Made by a program: the position numbers and the translations under genes. Positions 48,325 to 56,159 of a DNA stretch of 56,254 nucleotides are shown one piece after another. The number at the start of each line of letters is the position of its first letter. Within the stretch, counting starts at the first letter, position 1. Under the pieces are notes generated by a model. That model saw nothing but the letters and a program-made list of their open reading frames with translations. It was not told the DNA's origin and ran no database searches. Source of the stretch: Oscillospiraceae bacterium (lineage in GTDB: Bacteria; Bacillota; Clostridia; Oscillospirales; Ruminococcaceae); the NCBI GenBank assembly GCA_015067025.1, contig SVNC01000012.1:1-56254 (forward strand). The letters run 5' to 3'.

Positions 48325-48795
48325 TTATAAGTATTCAGCTAAATTAATTACTCTTTTTTTCTGTTCATTTGCATATTGTATCGTTTTATACGCACCGCCG
48401 CTTTTCCGCTCAATGTGGCAGATAATAAGGTCTGAACGATCTACCATTGATTTGTTTCTGATCTGAATAGCCGCTCTGAAATGTGCCGAAGAGGAGTTCT
48501 CGCATATTTCTATTTCTGAATAATAAGCGTTATAGCTTTCTGTATTGTTACAATATTCGGCGGTATGATACGGAAGGATAAGAATATGTGCAAAATTCCC
48601 GTAATCGAAGTCCTTTGTTACTTTACGTATCACAGATGATACGAGTATATCAAAATCACCATTGCGACCGACAAGAAATTCCACATACTCTTTTGTGCAG
48701 ATAAGTTCCTTTATCAGTTCACTTAGCTTTTCTTCTGTTTTGATGCTATTATTTATCTCTCTGTGACCGAAAAAACTTACTGTATATATGTTCAT
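48325..48795 (-). CDS. SLOG-superfamily nucleotide-binding protein
   Basis: The 156-residue protein has the Rossmann-like SLOG pattern: strand 1 TVSFFGHREI, the helix and FLVGRNGDFDILVSSVIRK (Gly-rich turn with invariant Asp), a middle region YHTAEYCNNTESYNAYYSEIEICE and the terminal RSDLIICHIERKSGGAYKTIQYANEQKKRVINL (GGA for phosphate binding). SLOG proteins bind nucleotides or nucleotide-derived ligands, and some sense cyclic ADP-ribose-like signals in defence. Standalone members of this subfamily, common in gut Firmicutes, have no known role. It has a consensus promoter that diverges from the XRE gene at 48913. Confidence 0.85.
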   Translation of the reverse strand: MNIYTVSFFGHREINNSIKTEEKLSELIKELICTKEYVEFLVGRNGDFDILVSSVIRKVTKDFDYGNFAHILILPYHTAEYCNNTESYNAYYSEIEICENSSSAHFRAAIQIRNKSMVDRSDLIICHIERKSGGAYKTIQYANEQKKRVINLAEYL

Positions 48796-48812
48796 AACAT
48801 CACCTCTGCATT

Positions 48813-48841
48813 ATTATAACGCTATAGCTTTGTATTGTCAA
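48813..48841 (-). promoter_or_regulatory. consensus sigma-A promoter of the SLOG gene
   Basis: On the minus strand TTGACA (48841-48836), 17 bases, TATAAT (48818-48813). The divergent XRE gene probably uses TATAAT at 48878-48883 with a weak TTAATT -35 at 48855-48860, so the two promoters lie back to back. Confidence 0.85.
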
Positions 48842-48912
48842 CGCTATTAATATCTTAATTTTTAGGCTTTATTGTAATATAATAGTTTTAATGATGGAAG
48901 GAGATGAGTAAA

Positions 48913-49215
48913 GTGGATATTTCAAAACGATTAAAGGATATACGCAAAGCAAAGGATATTAGCGTTTACAAGTTGTCACAGCTTTCAGGAGTATCTGAAA
49001 CACACATCAGAGATTTAGAGCGAGGAGATAAAAACCCCTCTCTTGACACTTTATCCAAAATAGCTTTACCGCTTGGAATATCACTTTCTGAACTTCTTAA
49101 CGAATCCGGTAGCATTTCATATCTCAGCGAAAAGGAGAAAACGCTTGTAGATTGTTTTCGCAATTTATCTGATGACAAAGCAGAAGCGTTGATTGCTTTT
49201 CTAAAAACACTTTAA
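48913..49215 (+). CDS. XRE-family helix-turn-helix regulator 1
   Basis: The 100-residue regulator has a SinR/Cro-type helix-turn-helix (ISKRLKDIRKAKDISVYKLSQLSGVSETHIRDLERGDKNPSLDTLSKIALPLGISLSELL, about 4-65) followed by a short helical tail probably used for dimerisation. AAGGAG (48898-48903) abuts an ATG at 48904, which is too close, and lies nine bases from a GTG at 48913, so I choose GTG. It is divergent from the SLOG gene and probably regulates it. Its terminator is identical to that of the second XRE gene. Confidence 0.88.
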   Translation: MDISKRLKDIRKAKDISVYKLSQLSGVSETHIRDLERGDKNPSLDTLSKIALPLGISLSELLNESGSISYLSEKEKTLVDCFRNLSDDKAEALIAFLKTL

Positions 49216-49225
49216 TAAATATTTC

Positions 49226-49255
49226 AGACGGCAAGCCACAGCTTGCCGTCTTTTA
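49226..49255 (+). terminator. terminator of XRE regulator 1
   Basis: AGACGGCAAGC and GCTTGCCGTCT form a perfect stem over CACA, followed by TTTT. The 26-bp stem-loop is identical to that at 49734-49759. Confidence 0.93.
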
Positions 49256-49385
49256 ACATTTTTTGCTTGACTCTACAGCTTGATTATATCATCTTTAGTT
49301 TAATATGTCAACAACCGCAGTTTATTAAATTTTAGTTTCTTTTGGGTTATACTTTATTTTAGTAACCGTTAAGGAGATGAGTATA

Positions 49386-49715
49386 ATGGACGAGCAGTGG
49401 ATTGCTGTTGGAGAAAGAATATCCGGGTTAAGAAAAAATCTTGGATTAACGCAGGAAAAATTAGCAGAGCAAGCTGATATTTCGGTTCAGTTTTTAGTAC
49501 AGATTGAACATGGAAAGAAAACTATGAAGATAGGGACGCTTCGTAAATTGTGTTCTGCTTTGTCTGTAAGCTCAGATTATATTATAAACGGCACAGAAAG
49601 CAGTCTCTGTAGTGCGGAAATTAATTCCTTACTTTCACCTCTTTCTGATAGTGAAAGGTCAAAAGCTATAAAAATGCTGGCGGCGTTCACTAAAATAATA
49701 AAAGAGGAAAATTGA
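49386..49715 (+). CDS. XRE-family helix-turn-helix regulator 2
   Basis: The 109-residue protein has a helix-turn-helix at about 10-70 (ERISGLRKNLGLTQEKLAEQADISVQFLVQIEHGKKTMKIGTLRKLCSALSVSSDYII) and a helical tail (SPLSDSERSKAIKMLAAFTKII). As in regulator 1, AAGGAG directly abuts an ATG (49377) and is nine bases from the ATG at 49386, chosen here. The two proteins differ considerably in the helix-turn-helix, so they bind different sites. A weak promoter may use TATACT at 49348-49353. Confidence 0.88.
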   Translation: MDEQWIAVGERISGLRKNLGLTQEKLAEQADISVQFLVQIEHGKKTMKIGTLRKLCSALSVSSDYIINGTESSLCSAEINSLLSPLSDSERSKAIKMLAAFTKIIKEEN

Positions 49716-49733
49716 TGATATAATAAATATATC

Positions 49734-49763
49734 AGACGGCAAGCCACAGCTTGCCGTCTTTAT
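49734..49763 (+). terminator. terminator of XRE regulator 2
   Basis: Same 26-bp stem-loop as at 49226-49251, followed by TTATTTT. The preceding AATAAATAT-TCAG context is also shared. Confidence 0.92.
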
Positions 49764-49786
49764 TTTATTCTTTTTCCATTTACCCC

Positions 49787-49815
49787 TTGCTTTTTTCTTC
49801 AAAATGTAAGATAAT
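49787..49815 (+). promoter_or_regulatory. probable promoter of prmA
   Basis: TTGCTT (49787-49792), 17 bases, GATAAT (49810-49815). Confidence 0.55.
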
Positions 49816-49852
49816 ATATATTAGCAATTAATAAAAAAGGACGGAATTTAAT

Positions 49853-50824
49853 ATGCAATTCAGACAGCTTGATATTTATACAAACAGCGAAGCGGTACAG
49901 GTACTTACTATGCTTGTATCAGAGCTTGGCTTCAACGGCTTTATAATTCACGATGCGGCGGACTTTGAAGAGTTCCTCGAAAATAAGGAATATAACTGGG
50001 ACTACGTTGACGACAGTCTCATGGGACTTAAAGAGGTAAAGACTCACATCACCTGCTACGTGCAGGATAACGAGCAGGGGGCAGAGATGTTATCTGCTTT
50101 AAACGGTATGCTTACAGAGCTTAAAAGTAAGGATACCGAAAACTTCTACGGCTCACTGGACGTTGAAATCGACTGTGTGCGTGAAGAGGACTGGGCAAAT
50201 AACTGGAAGCAGTATTATAAGCCCTTTACAGTAGGCGAAAAATTGATCGTAAAGCCCAGTTGGGAAGAGATTGAAAATAACGACGGCAGAAAGGTGCTTG
50301 AAATAGACCCTGCATCTTCCTTCGGTACAGGTCAGCACCATACCACAAGACTTGTAATGGAGCTTATTGAAAATGAGCTTTCAAAGGGCGACAGACTTCT
50401 TGACCTCGGTACAGGCTCAGGTATACTTTCTATTGCAGGACTTTTACTCGGTGCAAAGGAAGTCACAATGGTTGACATCTTTGAAAACTCCGTAAATACA
50501 GCGGTTGAAAACACCGAAAAGAACGGCTTTGGCAAGGACAGAGTTTCTGCCTATATCGGCGATATCTCCAGTGACGAAGCCCTCAGAGAAAAGATAGGCA
50601 CAGGCTACGATATGATAACTGCCAATATAGTAGCAGACGTTATAATCTCAATGTCTCCCTTCTTTACAGGCTTTTTAAAACAGGGCGGTAAGCTTATTAT
50701 TTCAGGTATCATCACAGAAAGATTGCCTGAAGTATACGATGCTTTAAAGGAAAACAATATCCGCATAGATAAGACCAACGAAAAGGAAGGCTGGAACGCC
50801 ATCCTCTGCACTTGCGGACTGTAA
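49853..50824 (+). CDS. prmA: ribosomal protein L11 methyltransferase
   Basis: PrmA trimethylates ribosomal protein L11 on lysines and the N-terminus using S-adenosylmethionine. The 323-residue protein has the N-terminal substrate-recognition domain (about 1-100, with ELGFNGFIIHD), EEDWANNWKQYYKPF, KPSWEE, the signature DPASSFGTGQHHTTRLVMELIE, the SAM-binding loop LLDLGTGSGILSIAGLLLGA and the later ITANIVADVII. It begins a group with the small membrane protein and recD2. Confidence 0.94.
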   Translation: MQFRQLDIYTNSEAVQVLTMLVSELGFNGFIIHDAADFEEFLENKEYNWDYVDDSLMGLKEVKTHITCYVQDNEQGAEMLSALNGMLTELKSKDTENFYGSLDVEIDCVREEDWANNWKQYYKPFTVGEKLIVKPSWEEIENNDGRKVLEIDPASSFGTGQHHTTRLVMELIENELSKGDRLLDLGTGSGILSIAGLLLGAKEVTMVDIFENSVNTAVENTEKNGFGKDRVSAYIGDISSDEALREKIGTGYDMITANIVADVIISMSPFFTGFLKQGGKLIISGIITERLPEVYDALKENNIRIDKTNEKEGWNAILCTCGL

Positions 50825-50890
50825 TTTAATAAATATCACAAATATCACCTTTTCGCCATATAATAAGGAAAAAACCGAAAGGGTGATATT

Positions 50891-51211
50891 ATGAATTATA
50901 TCTGCATTTTCACGCTTATTTTCTTAGGAATTTTAGGAACAGTCAGCTGTGTTACAGCCCTCGGTGAGATAATTACATACAGTGACGGCAGTTATCCTCC
51001 GATAGTTTTGAGATATTGCGGAGAAGCTCAGCTTGAAAACAGGGTGAGAACGCTTTTAAAAACTACAAAGGGAGATATAATCATACTTATCCCCGATAGT
51101 GCCGATAAAGACAGCGAGTATTTTATGATAGCAAAAAGACTTGCTGAAGAAAATGGCAGAGTGATTTTAAAAAGAAAGAAAAAGTATATACATAAAAAAG
51201 GGAGCTGTTAA
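50891..51211 (+). CDS. small membrane-anchored protein, unknown function
   Basis: The 106-residue protein has an N-terminal membrane segment (about 4-26, ICIFTLIFLGILGTVSCVTAL) and a short soluble domain with QLENRVRTLLKTTKGDIIILIPDSADKDSEYFMIAKRLAEENGRVIL and a very basic tail (KRKKKYIHKKGSC). The alternating helix/strand pattern suggests a compact alpha/beta fold, and the side of the membrane is unclear. It ends one base before the TTG start of recD2, so the genes are coupled. Start behind GAAAGGGTGAT. Confidence 0.7.
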   Translation: MNYICIFTLIFLGILGTVSCVTALGEIITYSDGSYPPIVLRYCGEAQLENRVRTLLKTTKGDIIILIPDSADKDSEYFMIAKRLAEENGRVILKRKKKYIHKKGSC

Positions 51212-51212
51212 G

Positions 51213-53456
51213 TTGGAATACGAAAAGATAGACATCTCCACTGAGCTTAACGGCTCTGTGGAGGACGTTATATATAAAAATACCGATAACGGGTACGTGG
51301 TGCTTAATCTAAGCTGCGATGACGGACTTATTCCCGTAGTCGGTAATTTAGGAGATATAAGCGAGGGTGAAAGACTTAATTTAAAGGGTGGCTGGATAAC
51401 GAGCCCCAAGTACGGCAGACAGTTCAAGGCGGCTATATGCGAACGCAGTCGCCCCGAAACTGAGGCAGAGATAACCGCTTATCTCGGCTCAGGTATTATA
51501 AAGGGTCTTGGTCCTGCTATAGCTAAAAGAATAGTAAAGGAATTCGGCACGGAAACCCTTGATATTCTTGATAACGACTATATGCGGCTTACTGCTGTAA
51601 AGGGTATTTCCGCAGATAAGGCGTTATATATAGCAAACGAATATAAAAAGATAACAGGCGTCAACGAGGTAATAAAATTTCTCGGCGAATATAATTTAAG
51701 TCCTGCTCACGCAATAGGCGTATGGGCAAGATATGAGCATGACAGTATAAAAAGAATAAAGCAGAACCCCTATCTGCTCTGTACTCAGGGTATAGAAGTT
51801 GACTTTACCCAGGCGGACAGAATAGCGGCAGACTTAGGCTTTGATGCCGAAAACTCCGACAGAGTATGTGCGGGTATAGTTTACGTACTCCGTGAAAACA
51901 CCTATGCAGGACATACCTGCTTACCAAAAGAAAAGCTAAGGGATTCGGTGTGCGAAAATTTGGGAGTAGAACCTAAAAAGTTCAACAAATGTTTAAGCGA
52001 CTGCCTTGATAATGAGGTGACCGTATCGGTTACTATTGCAGGCAAGGAGTTTATATATCTGCCTGAATACTACGAAGCAGAAACTACTATCTCTTCTAAA
52101 ATGGCGCTTATGCTTAAAACCTCGGCAAGATACGAAAAGGACTATTCAAAAGAGATTGCCACGATAGAATTTACGGAAAATATACAGTACGAACAGTTAC
52201 AGCGTACTGCGATAAATGCAAGTCTAACAGGTAGTGTATTTATATTGACGGGTGGACCGGGTACGGGTAAAACGACCACGTTAAATGCAATTATCCGCAT
52301 ACTTAAGGGTATGGGTAAGCGTATTTTGTTATGTGCTCCGACGGGACGAGCTGCAAAACGAATGTCGGATCTTACGGGAGAGCCGGCAAAGACGATACAC
52401 AGACTTTTGGAAGTGGATTTTACCTCTACCGATGAACTTAAATTCAAGCGTAACGAGAAAAATCCTCTGCCGGCCGACGTTGTCATTGCAGATGAAATGT
52501 CGATGGTGGACGCTCTTCTTATGAGCGCACTTATGAAAGCAATAAGAAATGACGCAAGATTTATAATGGTCGGCGACTCAAACCAGTTGCCATCAGTAGG
52601 TGCAGGCAATATTTTAAGGGATCTTATCAATTCTCATCATATTCCTACAGTCGAGCTGACCGAGATATTCAGACAGGCGGCTGAAAGCCTTATCGTTACC
52701 AATGCCCATAAAATAGTCAAGGGAGAAGCTCCAGAGCTTGATAATAAACAAAAGGATTTCTTCTTTATGCCAAAGGTCTATGAAGAAGAAATACCGCCCC
52801 TTGTGTTACAGCTTGCAAAGGACAGGCTGCCTAAAAGCTACGGCTATTCTCCGATAGATGATATACAGGTGCTTTGTCCCACAAAAATGGGTGTGGCAGG
52901 CACGAGAGAACTTAATAAAATACTTCAGGAGGCACTGAATCCCCCTTCTAAAAACAAGCCTGAGCTTAAATTCTTTGACGTCACGTTCCGTATCAACGAT
53001 AAGGTGATGCAGATAAAGAACGACTACGACGTAAAGTGGATAAGAATGGGCGAAAAGGGTTCTGGTATCTTTAACGGAGATATCGGTATCATAAGGGACG
53101 TGGATAGATTTTCAGGTAATATCACGATAGATTTTGAGGGAAGAATTGCAATCTACACCTCCGAAATGCTGAGAAAATTAGAACACGCCTATGCTATCAC
53201 GATACATAAAAGTCAGGGTAGTGAATATGATGCAGTAATAATTCCGATAACAGGCTTTACAAAAAATCTTCTTTACAGAAATCTTTTATACACAGGTGTT
53301 ACAAGAGCCAAAAAGACGCTTATAATAATAGGCACTAAGGAGCTTGTAAAGACTATGGTGGATAACGACAGAAAAATGCTCCGCTATTCGCTTCTCCGTC
53401 ATATGTTAGAAATTGAAATGACGAGAAAAGAAACGGAAGAAGACGAGGAAGAGTAA
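51213..53456 (+). CDS. recD2: RecD2-type ATP-dependent DNA helicase
   Basis: This superfamily 1B, 5'-to-3' helicase acts alone rather than in RecBCD. The 747-residue protein has an N-terminal OB-like domain (VEDVIYKNTDNGYVVLNL), helix-hairpin-helix motifs (AYLGSGIIKGLGPAIAKRIVKEFG and LTAVKGISADKALYIANEY), Walker A LTGGPGTGKTTTLNAI, PTGRAAKRMSDLTG, Walker B VVIADEMSMVDALL, VGDSNQLPSVGAGNILRDLI, LTEIFRQAAESLIV and motif VI YAITIHKSQGSEYDAV...YTGVTRAK. Start is TTG at 51213 behind AAGGGAG; the usual length for the family supports this. The last residues are acidic. Confidence 0.95.
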   Translation: MEYEKIDISTELNGSVEDVIYKNTDNGYVVLNLSCDDGLIPVVGNLGDISEGERLNLKGGWITSPKYGRQFKAAICERSRPETEAEITAYLGSGIIKGLGPAIAKRIVKEFGTETLDILDNDYMRLTAVKGISADKALYIANEYKKITGVNEVIKFLGEYNLSPAHAIGVWARYEHDSIKRIKQNPYLLCTQGIEVDFTQADRIAADLGFDAENSDRVCAGIVYVLRENTYAGHTCLPKEKLRDSVCENLGVEPKKFNKCLSDCLDNEVTVSVTIAGKEFIYLPEYYEAETTISSKMALMLKTSARYEKDYSKEIATIEFTENIQYEQLQRTAINASLTGSVFILTGGPGTGKTTTLNAIIRILKGMGKRILLCAPTGRAAKRMSDLTGEPAKTIHRLLEVDFTSTDELKFKRNEKNPLPADVVIADEMSMVDALLMSALMKAIRNDARFIMVGDSNQLPSVGAGNILRDLINSHHIPTVELTEIFRQAAESLIVTNAHKIVKGEAPELDNKQKDFFFMPKVYEEEIPPLVLQLAKDRLPKSYGYSPIDDIQVLCPTKMGVAGTRELNKILQEALNPPSKNKPELKFFDVTFRINDKVMQIKNDYDVKWIRMGEKGSGIFNGDIGIIRDVDRFSGNITIDFEGRIAIYTSEMLRKLEHAYAITIHKSQGSEYDAVIIPITGFTKNLLYRNLLYTGVTRAKKTLIIIGTKELVKTMVDNDRKMLRYSLLRHMLEIEMTRKETEEDEEE

Positions 53457-53462
53457 AAAAAT

Positions 53463-53490
53463 CCCCCACGATTGTGGGGGACTTTTATTT
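53463..53490. terminator. bidirectional terminator, recD2 and LRR gene
   Basis: CCCCCAC and GTGGGGG pair over four bases; TTTTATTTT follows on plus and ATTTTTTTA on minus. Confidence 0.9.
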
Positions 53491-54474
53491 TCACTTTTTC
53501 TTTTTGATGATTATAACTGTAATTGCAACGCCTGCAACAACTACTGCTGCAATTATAATAACTATAATAAGTGCAGAGTTATCACCTGAGTCCTTATCTG
53601 TGTTGCCTTGCTGACTGCTTGCAATATCTTCCGTATCACTAACACTGTCGCTGGCAACAGTATCAGAAGCAATGGTATCTGAGGCAACGATGTCAGAAGC
53701 AACGTCAGAATTTTCTGCGTTGACGTCTTCGTTCTCTGCTCCGTAAATAAAGCCGTTTTCGACAGCGTATTTTTCTCCGACAGTACCCTTTGAACAGATT
53801 ATTTTAAAATCAGGAATCTTTTCTTCGGAAAAATCGTTCTGATAACCGAATGCACCCTTACTTATAGTCTTAATATCGTCAGGTATGGAAACAGACGTAA
53901 CGGAGTAACAGCCTGAAAAAGCTTTTTCTCCTACGTATCTTATGCCGTCGGGCAGATCTATTGAAGTAAGTGCCCCACATCCGGCGAATGCACGATCGCT
54001 GATACTTGTAACCGTATCAGGTATATCAATAGTTTTAAGAGCGGCACAGCCGTAGAAAACATCATAATCTATTTTGGTTACACTGTCAGGAATATTGACT
54101 GAAGTAAGAGCTGTGCAGGTGAAAAAAGCTGCGTTATCAATATTTGAAACACTGTCGGGGACAGTTACAGAAGCCAGGGACTGACAATTCATAAAAGCTG
54201 CATTTCCTATATTTGTAACGCCGTCAGGTATAACAGCCGAGGTGATTGTTTTACAGTTTTCAAAAGCATTTTTACCGATGCTTGTAACCTTTTTATTGTC
54301 AATTTCGGATGGTATATCAAGCTCGGTGGCACTTCCGACGTATTTTGTGATTTCTACCGTGCCATCATCAAGTACGGCGTATTCGTAATCACCGAAAGTT
54401 TCTGCCCCTGCAGAAATAAGACATATAGATGCTGTTAAAATGAGTAATGCGATGCTGAGTATGATTTTTTTCAT
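53491..54474 (-). CDS. surface LRR_5 (BspA-like) protein with C-terminal membrane anchor
   Basis: The 327-residue protein has a signal peptide (about 1-24), a header FGDYEYAVLDDGTVEITKY...LDIPSEIDNKKVTSIGKNAFENC, about seven LRR_5 repeats (for example LTSVNIPDSVTKIDYDVFYGC), a Ser/Asp/Val repeat linker (ASDTVASDS type), one membrane segment (about 303-323) and a KKKK tail. It is therefore a type I membrane protein displaying LRRs. The header matches the headers of the three LRR blocks of the putative anti-sigma factor at 23512. It has its own promoter and terminator. Binding to host or fibre is often claimed for BspA proteins but cannot be seen here. Confidence 0.9.
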   Translation of the reverse strand: MKKIILSIALLILTASICLISAGAETFGDYEYAVLDDGTVEITKYVGSATELDIPSEIDNKKVTSIGKNAFENCKTITSAVIPDGVTNIGNAAFMNCQSLASVTVPDSVSNIDNAAFFTCTALTSVNIPDSVTKIDYDVFYGCAALKTIDIPDTVTSISDRAFAGCGALTSIDLPDGIRYVGEKAFSGCYSVTSVSIPDDIKTISKGAFGYQNDFSEEKIPDFKIICSKGTVGEKYAVENGFIYGAENEDVNAENSDVASDIVASDTIASDTVASDSVSDTEDIASSQQGNTDKDSGDNSALIIVIIIAAVVVAGVAITVIIIKKKK

Positions 54475-54505
54475 TGGTTTTCCTCCGTTTTGTCAATTTG
54501 AAAAA

Positions 54506-54535
54506 ATTATACTATAAATCGAAGGTTGCCGTCAA
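54506..54535 (-). promoter_or_regulatory. sigma-A promoter of the LRR_5 gene
   Basis: On the minus strand TTGACG (54535-54530), 18 bases, TATAAT (54511-54506). Confidence 0.75.
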
Positions 54536-54609
54536 TACACAATATGCACAATAATATCTGTTGCAATTTGTCAATAATAGCCCTTGAATTAACAAGGGCT
54601 GATTAAGTA

Positions 54610-55998
54610 TTACTCGCTTTTTACAGATATTTTTCCGTTTTTGTCCATCTGAGCTATACCAAATTCCATATTCACCTTACCGCCCGTATAGAGCTTATTA
54701 AAGGTCTCTACTATTCTTTCCGAAACCTTTACGGCGTTTTCTGCATTGGCGTCCATTAATATTACCACAAGCTGCTTACTTGAGTATCTTGTGGAAACGT
54801 CAACTCTTCTGAGAGAAGTGTATATAGCCTTTTCGAGAAGATCAAGTGCTATCTCGATTTCTGTTATATCCGGCTCTTCGTTTGTAGCAGAAACTGCGGT
54901 AAAAAGTACTGTTGAAACGTCGTGATTGTTTCTTTCCACAAAGCGACGAATAAAGTTATATACGTGGTGGAAGCTGTCATACTCCATAAGATATGCACCG
55001 TTTCCGCTGTCCGCTCTGCTCATTATTTCTCTGAGGTAGTTAAGGTCAACGGATTTTCCTGCTCTTATGTTTTCAGCCTCGCTTCTGTCGCTATAGAAGT
55101 GGAAGGAATTTTTCCCGTTCTGCTTTACGTAGTAAAGTGCTTTATCAGCGGCATTGTAAAGTTCCTTAAAGCATTTGCCGTCGGCAGGAAACTGGGAAAT
55201 GCCAATAGATACAGATGAGTTTGTTTCAAACTTACATTCTTTAAGCTTTCTGCAAAGATCCGCCAGGATATCTCCCGCAAGGTTTGATATTTCAGCCTTT
55301 GATTTTACGCTTCTTACAAATGCAACGAATTCGTCACCGCCTATACGGCACAGTACGTCATCATCATCGCAGTATTGTCTTAAGGTATCCGCAAACATCG
55401 TAAGCACCTTATCGCCTGCGATATGTCCGTAATTGTCGTTTATCGCCTTGAAGTTATCCATATCTATCATCAGTATTGCACCCTCACAGCCTTCAGCAAA
55501 AAGGGCGTTTACTGTTTCCTCGGTATAGCTTCTGTTCCACAGTCCTGTAAGAGCGTCCTTCTGGGATCTGCTTTTCATATCGCTGACTTCCTGCGTTTTC
55601 TTTTCAAGTCGCTCAGCAAGGTTTTTTCTTAGATCTTCAAGCTCAAGCACTCTTGCAATTCTCGAACGCATTACTTCTGCAACAAAGGGCTTTGCGATAA
55701 AATCTATAGCGCCTGAGTTAAAGCATCTTGATTCGGTAGAGGCGTCATCGTCCGCTGTAAGAAAGATTACCGGGATATCAGACGCTTTTTCATTATCCTT
55801 AAGTTTATCAAAAACCTCAAAGCCATCCATCTTGGGCATGATTATATCAAGGAGTATGAGGTCGTAGGTTTCATTTTCTATAAGGTTGAATGCCTCGTCA
55901 CCGCCGGTGGCGGTGCTTACCGCATATGTATCTTTAAGTACGTTTTTTGCTATAACTAAATTCAGCTTGTTGTCATCGACAATAAGTATTTTTTTCAT
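54610..55998 (-). CDS. response regulator-diguanylate cyclase with extra C-terminal domain
   Basis: The 462-residue protein has a receiver domain (1-120) with phospho-acceptor Asp51 in LILLDIIMPKMDGF and Lys103 in IAKPF, a coiled linker (118-145), a GGDEF domain (146-303) with DALTGLWNR, IDMDNFKAINDNYGH and the intact active site GGDEF at 220-224, and a C-terminal domain (about 335-455, YLMEYDSFHHVYNFIRRF, SLRRVDVSTRYSSKQLVVIL) that resembles a GGDEF fold without its active site. The inhibitory RxxD site before GGDEF is not present (Asp instead of Arg). It should make cyclic di-GMP when phosphorylated. No kinase gene is adjacent. Confidence 0.92.
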   Translation of the reverse strand: MKKILIVDDNKLNLVIAKNVLKDTYAVSTATGGDEAFNLIENETYDLILLDIIMPKMDGFEVFDKLKDNEKASDIPVIFLTADDDASTESRCFNSGAIDFIAKPFVAEVMRSRIARVLELEDLRKNLAERLEKKTQEVSDMKSRSQKDALTGLWNRSYTEETVNALFAEGCEGAILMIDMDNFKAINDNYGHIAGDKVLTMFADTLRQYCDDDDVLCRIGGDEFVAFVRSVKSKAEISNLAGDILADLCRKLKECKFETNSSVSIGISQFPADGKCFKELYNAADKALYYVKQNGKNSFHFYSDRSEAENIRAGKSVDLNYLREIMSRADSGNGAYLMEYDSFHHVYNFIRRFVERNNHDVSTVLFTAVSATNEEPDITEIEIALDLLEKAIYTSLRRVDVSTRYSSKQLVVILMDANAENAVKVSERIVETFNKLYTGGKVNMEFGIAQMDKNGKISVKSE

Positions 55999-56130
55999 TC
56001 GTTCTGTACCTTTCTCGGTGGCATTTCACGGGTGCGTATTTTACGTTGATTATGTGTATCTATGTAGCTATATTCTGTTTTTGCACCGGTGTGGAAAATT
56101 TTATAAAGCTGATAAAATTAACATTTATTT

Positions 56131-56159
56131 ATTTTAACATAATTCCATGCGTTTTGCAA
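56131..56159 (-). promoter_or_regulatory. sigma-A promoter of the REC-GGDEF gene
   Basis: On the minus strand TTGCAA (56159-56154), 17 bases, TAAAAT (56136-56131). The remaining DNA to the window end (56160-56254) holds no gene I can support. Confidence 0.72.

Noticed and set aside
52142-52630. 162-codon minus-strand frame
   Set aside because: Opposite strand of the RecD2 helicase core motifs; no ribosome binding site.
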